Source of the DNA: Liolophura sinensis
Lineage: Eukaryota > Mollusca > Polyplacophora > Chitonida > Chitonidae
Assembly (NCBI RefSeq): GCF_032854445.1
Contig: NC_088295.1
Span: 14,681,385 to 14,745,384 of the forward strand
Reading direction: 5' to 3'
DNA length: 64,000 nucleotides
Every line of letters starts with the position of its first letter. Positions within the stretch are counted from its first letter, which is position 1. This document shows positions 58,700-64,000 of the stretch, piece after piece. A program made the translations under genes and the position numbers. Under the pieces are notes generated by a model. That model had not been told where the DNA came from. It worked only from the letters and a program-made list of their open reading frames with translations, and ran no database searches.

Positions 58700-60200
58700 A
58701 GCCCTACAGAGCTACTGTTCCTAACAAAGGTAGAGGTACAATATGTAGAGCTAGTCGTTGAGCCCCTTTTCAGATTTGCGTTGTGAAAAGCAGCTTCCTC
58801 AATGAACTGACGTCCGACAGCAGCCCCAACCTTGCGAATCCCAAAGTGATCGCAAGATGATGTTTACGATCCCACAAATTCAGTAGCCCTGCAATACGTT
58901 TGTCAGCTGTTCGTGTCGACTGACATTGTGAATGCGACACTGACAGGCTACCGAGAAAGGACGAAATGATGTAAATGTGACCTCTTTTAACTTACCTCAT
59001 ATCACTGGCATTGGAAACAAATAAGGAGAAAACACTTGTTTACAAATAAAACATGTTCCACATGTATTGGACGGTGCACTTAAAAGTTACGATTAAAATG
59101 AAAGTTGATAGATGTCAACCCAAATCAGCTGATAGAGACGCCATTGACAGTCCTAATGAAGCGCCGCCCTGGTGTTTACCAAAGTGTATGCTTGGAGTTA
59201 TCTCCCATGTCACCTCACCATTACATCTACAACCGTACCACTCAACGTATGGTGATTTATTCATGGTGGCTCATTTTTGCACTTAACTATTTTGTCCTTT
59301 TAGGCCGATACGTTGAGGGGTGGAACATCACTACTTATTTTTTTCCATGATCCTCATAGGCTTACATGCATGTATTTTATGAGCACGGCGCCGTGTTTTC
59401 TCCACCAGCTTAGCCTCAGCATGCACCCATATATCTTATAGGCCTCACTACTTAAAATACGAAGCCAACTCCTATGATCAACAACATGCGTTTAATGAAA
59501 GCATCACAACTTTAGTTCGACAAACATGCAAGGCCTAACATGCATTAAGAAATCCCATGTAAAACGTCCGAGAGGTACATGTATCATTTATGAAAACCTT
59601 AACTACAATCACCAGGTAGATATACATAAAATTGTTGTCAGCACAAAAGTACATGTATCCACGAGTGCTTGAAGCGTAGCCTAATTGTAATCTTGCCAGG
59701 CAGGAAATGTGCTTCATCGAATTTTACAGGAATTTTCTACAGCGTTTCATCACGTAAAACTATTGTTCAGGTCAATGCGAGATATCAGCAGCTTGTTATT
59801 TAATTATTATCAACATTGAGGCAATTTAGCTTAAGTTTTAGCTCTGTTTACATACAAGATGCAGCAAAGCAAACCAATGAATACCACCAGCATCTTGCAT
59901 TATGAACAGCACTCACCGCCGCGATCTTCAGAAGTGTGTAAAAGTGCAGTCTGTGATAATTCTGTATTCTCTGCATGAATTATTGTCCATCTCTTGTCAT
60001 CATCATCGTTTCTCAACCTGCAAAGTTATATGTACACTCGCTGAATGGTGGTCTAGGAAGAAAGCAGTTGTGTTAACATGACAGTATGTTCTCCGCGACG
60101 ATCTCAATACACATACATGGGAAATGAAATTCCGACTGACCGAGATTAATTGTAAACGTCCAAATACACTGTGCACATCTGTACATTGTTGTTTTTTAAC
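58700..60200 (-). promoter_or_regulatory. Candidate promoter and 5' exon region of the SLC16-like gene
   Basis: CpG dinucleotides are clearly more frequent here than in the flanking genes. Two strong minus-strand splice donors occur: ATGAG|GTAAGTT, with the exon ending at 58996, and GCGGCG|GTGAGT, with the exon ending at 59917. Either could splice to the acceptor at 54268. No TATA box or coding sequence supports a precise start. The inference is from composition and splice sites only. Confidence 0.35.
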
Positions 60201-62401
60201 GCAGGTCTAAAAAAAACTTGTAATAAAAATCACATGCACTTTTTTATTTTTTATCTTTATTTATGGCTTATGTTCAAAATTTCAGTTTTTTACGCTATAT
60301 AGTTTAAAAGTATTGTACTTTCATTTACGCTTTTTTTTTTTTTTTGGCGTAAAATTTGTTGGGTTAAAATGTGCTACCTTTGAGAATGACCTTGGTGACA
60401 AACGTTTTAATTGTATTGGCAATTTGGAAATATATATAATGTATCCATCTTTAATTTCACGAAATTTAAGATACATAGCAGTATGGCTAATTTATAGTAC
60501 GTACCTGAATTATTCCTTTTTGCTGAATTTTATGCCAGGAATGTACAGAAACAGATCACAAGGGATTATGTACATCAACAAATGAATTCACGAAACTTCT
60601 GATTTACCCATGCTATTATTCTAATGCATATTACAGCCAAACAAGTTGTTTTCAAGTTCAAGGTACTTGCACACTTAACGAGTATTCAAGTATAAAATAG
60701 TAAATCCTTTCTACCTAAACTATCTACAGTTTACACATGAAAAAACAATCCACATAAAACAATGAAAAACTTTATTTTTTTTTATGTAAAATGATGCATT
60801 TCTGTTTTCTTCATACGTAACATAATGAATCTGAAAAGATGAGTCAACATTTAATGTAATTCTTAGCAAGTCACACTATACTTAACCTTTAGCTCAGGCA
60901 CAATATTCAAGAAATCTCAGTTACGAGACACAACTGTCCTTGGTCAAAGACTGGTACAGATATAAGCAATTTTCATACATACATGAATAAGATTTAGATT
61001 TGGCAGCAAAATCAAGAACTGCAGGTATTGAACTGAAGTGTTACATGTCACACAATTGGGATGCTCCATCGCTGATGCTCTGGGTGCATATTTATTACAA
61101 TAAATTACCAAATTCACGATCACAGTACTTAATGTATTCAGCTGAAGTTTTGCATTCATGTGGTATGTACCTGACATACCTCTATTTGCTGAATGCTATG
61201 CCAGGCATGTACAGAGGCTGTGAGCTCAATATGGTCATTTGATATTGATATGAATATTTTATATTCTTAACATACCAACCCCTACATTTTATTCAACACT
61301 GCTTTCTCTGTATGAACTTGTCTTGACTTGTTATGGTTAAGATTAAGAAATCTCTTCATTAATTAGTAAATGGACCAAGACTGAAGTAAATGATCTACCC
61401 TTATTTGTGAACTTTTACAGCAGGAAAAAAAAAGAGTGCATTTAGTATGCATTGGCTGTTGGAGGTAAATCTACTTTAGATACTATAAGATCATCAATTA
61501 GCACTTACCATAATTCCTCAACCTTTTCACAAATAAAAGAGCAACTTTCAGTGTAACTTTTTAAAATTTTTAAGTTCAATTTGGAGGCAAAGCTACATTG
61601 GTTGTATATTGGCCAATTTTCGGGCTTCACAAAAATTGTAATTTTATCAGTTTACACAGAATAATGCCTTTAGAATACTCTTGAATACATACCTTGCACA
61701 CTTGTAAAAAGGTTGACAAATTACAGTACCAACTGTGTGCATGTCCAGTAGTTTTCTTAAGCTGATTTGCTATCTGATCTTGCAGTTTTGTTATCAAGGT
61801 CATATGTCCTTAATATCCCAAGGAGCACACACTAGGGTGATGATGTGATTAAAATCACTGTGTTCTTCCAGCTGTATAGAACCTGTATATCAACTGTGAG
61901 GCATTAAAGAGGCCAGAGATTTTTGGAAAAAATTCCATATTCACTAATCAAATCAAGTTTTCTGTATTTACCAAAAATAGCTCAAAATAAGTATACATTG
62001 AACATGTTGATTTATTCAGTCTGAAGAATATTTTATCACTTTTCAAAAATCATAAAGCCATTTGAAAGTATAAGTAATGCAATATGTAGAACAAATTATT
62101 ATTATTAAATCTCTGACATGCAAGAAATGAAATGCAGTAAACTGACCATGATGTAAAATGCAGTGTTAAAAATAAGCTGCCTTATTCATTGTGGTATTCA
62201 AATGTGTCTAAAACTAAGGTAACTTGAATGTGAACCAATGACAAGTAGCATCACACACCTATTACTAATTGCATGTGGGTATATGAACATATACATGTTC
62301 AAGATCAAGTAATTTTATCACATGAAAGTAACACAATAAAAAAAGACCCCACTTTTAGCCACAAACAATACCCATAAAACAATAAGTAATCTGATCAGAA
62401 A
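60201..62401. other. Between the SLC16-like 5' region and the MBOAT7-like stop
   Basis: AT-rich; contains the reverse MITE-like copy at 61509-61726. The part near 62.4 kb is likely 3' UTR of the MBOAT7-like gene, of unknown length. Confidence 0.45.
61509..61726. mobile_element. MITE-like element, family 'CTGTAATTC', copy 4 (reverse orientation)
   Basis: It begins CATAATTCCTCAACCTTTTC and ends AAAAAGGTTGACAAATTACAG, the clearest terminal inverted repeats of the family. The interior is the reverse complement of copies 1 and 2. It lies about 0.7 kb beyond the MBOAT7 stop codon and could be part of that gene's 3' UTR. Confidence 0.72.
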
Positions 62402-62741
62402 TCAAGCAGTCTTTTTGTGCCGTGATGACTTGAGAATAAGTCCAGTGACAAGAAATGCTGCTATGATAAAGTGTATGAGGAAATATATAGAGCTCCAGTA
62501 GTGCATGGTGGCCTTCCAGCTCAGCAGGATGAAACCCATACACATGTAGTCAAAGAATCTCATCTTGAAAAACCAGCAGACCCAGTTAAAAAGTTTCTGT
62601 TGCCCTGGACTGGCATTTTTGTAATAGAGGTCAATCCAGATGTCTTCGGCTATGAGAATGGGGACACACGTCAGGAAGCTAAGGTAGTAGCCTGGGTGAA
62701 TACCATGCCAAAAAGCACTCACTGTCATCGTCACAGTACTC
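62402..62741 (-). CDS. MBOAT7: Lysophospholipid acyltransferase 7 (MBOAT7/LPIAT1-like), last exon
   Basis: MBOAT7 transfers arachidonoyl from acyl-CoA to lysophosphatidylinositol in the ER membrane. The exon starts after TTTTCCAG (minus strand) and encodes STVTMTVSAFWHGIHPGYYL, where the WHG histidine is the conserved MBOAT catalytic residue. Next come FNWVCWFFKMRFFDYMCMGF and two further membrane helices, closely following the MBOAT7 C-terminus (FLKMRAYDYMCMGF in vertebrates). It ends with a basic tail SSRHKKTA at TGA 62402-62404. The lysine/arginine tail could act as an ER retention signal, though this is not tested. Confidence 0.92.
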
Positions 62742-63325
62742 CTGGAAAAGCACATAGGTAAGGTTTAGTGACATTACACTACTGTTACACAAGACCAAGT
62801 TAACTGATTGCTTAGAGCTCTGAGAGCTAACTCCTTAGAATAAATGGCTTCGCAAACAGGTAAAAGACTTCTATTTTCGGTTTTCATTCTGTATTAAGCT
62901 CTCAGCCTGTCTTGTTCATGGGCCAGTTGTTTGAAAGTGTATTAAAAGTTAAGCCAGAATGAAAACTTAGCACCAGTCTCATCCTGATACAGAGCCTTTA
63001 AACTTGTCCTCATAAACGTTTGAACCAGTGGTCCCAGGTATGATCATAAATATACAAGACCATGCATATCCTAACTGCTTACCATAATTAAACCATAAAA
63101 GCAAAGCATGTCTTGACCATAAGATTCCACTATTGAATCTTTTACAAGTGGTAAATGACCAGAAACAAACCAATATTTTATCTACATGCGCTCTGAATTG
63201 CATTCAACTCAAGCCTTGCAGTTTTTTGCTGGTTTCAGTTTCAGAGCTAGAGCAATCACACAGTAAACAGTATATAAATATAATGCTGAAGAGAGATGTT
63301 TCCTGGATGTTTATCTGCTGCTTAC

Positions 63326-63499
63326 CCTAGAGACCGGATTGGGAATCGTTTGTAGACGCAGTGAGCCAGCCAGCTCTGGATAGTCATGTTCCAGCTTTTT
63401 AAGCCCTCTCTAGAAGTTGGTGCCAGCTCACAACCATATATATTCAGGTTATACACAGTGTCAAAGTTGTACTCTATCTCAGATGGCTTCTTCTTCAGT
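63326..63499 (-). CDS. MBOAT7: MBOAT7-like, penultimate exon (gene continues beyond the window)
   Basis: The acceptor TACATTGCAG and the donor GG|GTAAG bound 174 nt in phase with the last exon. The peptide KKKPSEIEYNFDTVYNLNIY, then SWNMTIQSWLAHCVYKRFP, contains the conserved MBOAT asparagine in WNMTIQ. Upstream exons must lie past position 64000. I could not support another exon between 63500 and 64000. Confidence 0.9.
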
Positions 63500-64000
63500 C
63501 TGCAATGTACGTGTATTATAATATAACAGTGAAGTCAAGTACAATACCAGATTATTAGGTTTACATTCTAGGTGTTCAAAAAGAATGAATCCAGTTTTGT
63601 TATATCTTTATGTTACTATATAGGTTGTGACCTGCAATTTAAATTTAACAATTTTTAAAGCAAAGAAAGTACAGAAAAGAAAATTTCAAATGCTGCATAT
63701 TATTTGCATAACAACAATAATTACCAACAGGGACAAGAAAATGTTAGGCTTTCCAGCATGTTCTCTTCATCTAATATTTCCTGATCTTTAAGCTTGCGAA
63801 AGCATGCTGGTCATGCAATTTCATAAATGCATATACATTATATACATAGCCACAAAAGCTATTGGTGTGTGCATGACACACCTGTGTATTGAGCAGCTCT
63901 CACTTACAACTATGTGTGAGGCATTCTGCTCACAGCACAATTGCCGCTCTGTACATTCGCTTTACATAACTACTAACAAATTTTGTAGAGAAATCTTGAA

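Noticed and set aside
62471-62761. Plus-strand open frame of 96 codons
   Set aside because: It is the complement of the last MBOAT7-like exon, whose minus-strand frame has the WHG and DYMCMGF motifs.
63900-63975. Possible further MBOAT7-like exon with a GTAAGT donor on the minus strand near 63905
   Set aside because: The translation has a stop or no match to the family in the needed phase, and no clear acceptor is visible before the window edge.

Overview
The window is animal nuclear DNA, most likely from a lophotrochozoan and probably a mollusc. Genes are split by large GT-AG introns. Short tRNA-derived SINEs of a type common in molluscs and other marine invertebrates recur about a dozen times; their 3' tail reads 'CGCCGTACTCAAGAATATTT' in antisense. 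The DNA is AT-rich and full of minisatellites. No prokaryotic-type gene organisation is present. The organism call rests on recognition of sequence style, not on a database search.

Layout. Positions 1-12,300 hold no gene I can support. This stretch has more CpG than the following 28 kb and contains a 45-bp minisatellite, one SINE of a second family and a small palindromic element. From about 12.9 kb CpG becomes scarce. Positions 18.3-20.3 kb hold two adjacent satellites, one of 111-bp and one of 34-bp units. A complete ten-exon coding region on the + strand (23,089-40,488) encodes a 454-residue SH2D4A/SH2D4B-type adaptor with a coiled-coil middle and a C-terminal SH2 domain. Its introns contain a 3.6-kb tandem array made from one of its own coding exons, a second partial exon duplication embedded in another minisatellite, a Penelope-like retroelement remnant, and a TTAA-flanked inverted-repeat element. 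Positions 40.5-49.4 kb are intergenic and rich in SINEs.

A monocarboxylate-transporter-like gene (SLC16 family) lies on the - strand. Its coding region is two exons (54,105-52,305 and 51,672-51,440), with a 5' UTR piece to 54,267. A CpG-richer stretch around 58.7-60.2 kb, with good - strand splice donors, may be its promoter and first exons. The last two exons seen of an MBOAT7-type lysophosphatidylinositol acyltransferase (63,499-62,402, - strand) close the window; the rest of that gene lies beyond position 64,000.

The three genes have no obvious shared pathway: a phosphotyrosine adaptor, a plasma-membrane solute carrier and an ER phospholipid-remodelling enzyme. The most unusual feature is inside the SH2D4 gene. 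The 121/124-bp repeat unit begins with coding sequence that resembles a splice donor, and its tandem growth has placed 29 donor-like sites in a row behind one exon. Every donor after the first would bring an in-frame stop into the mRNA.
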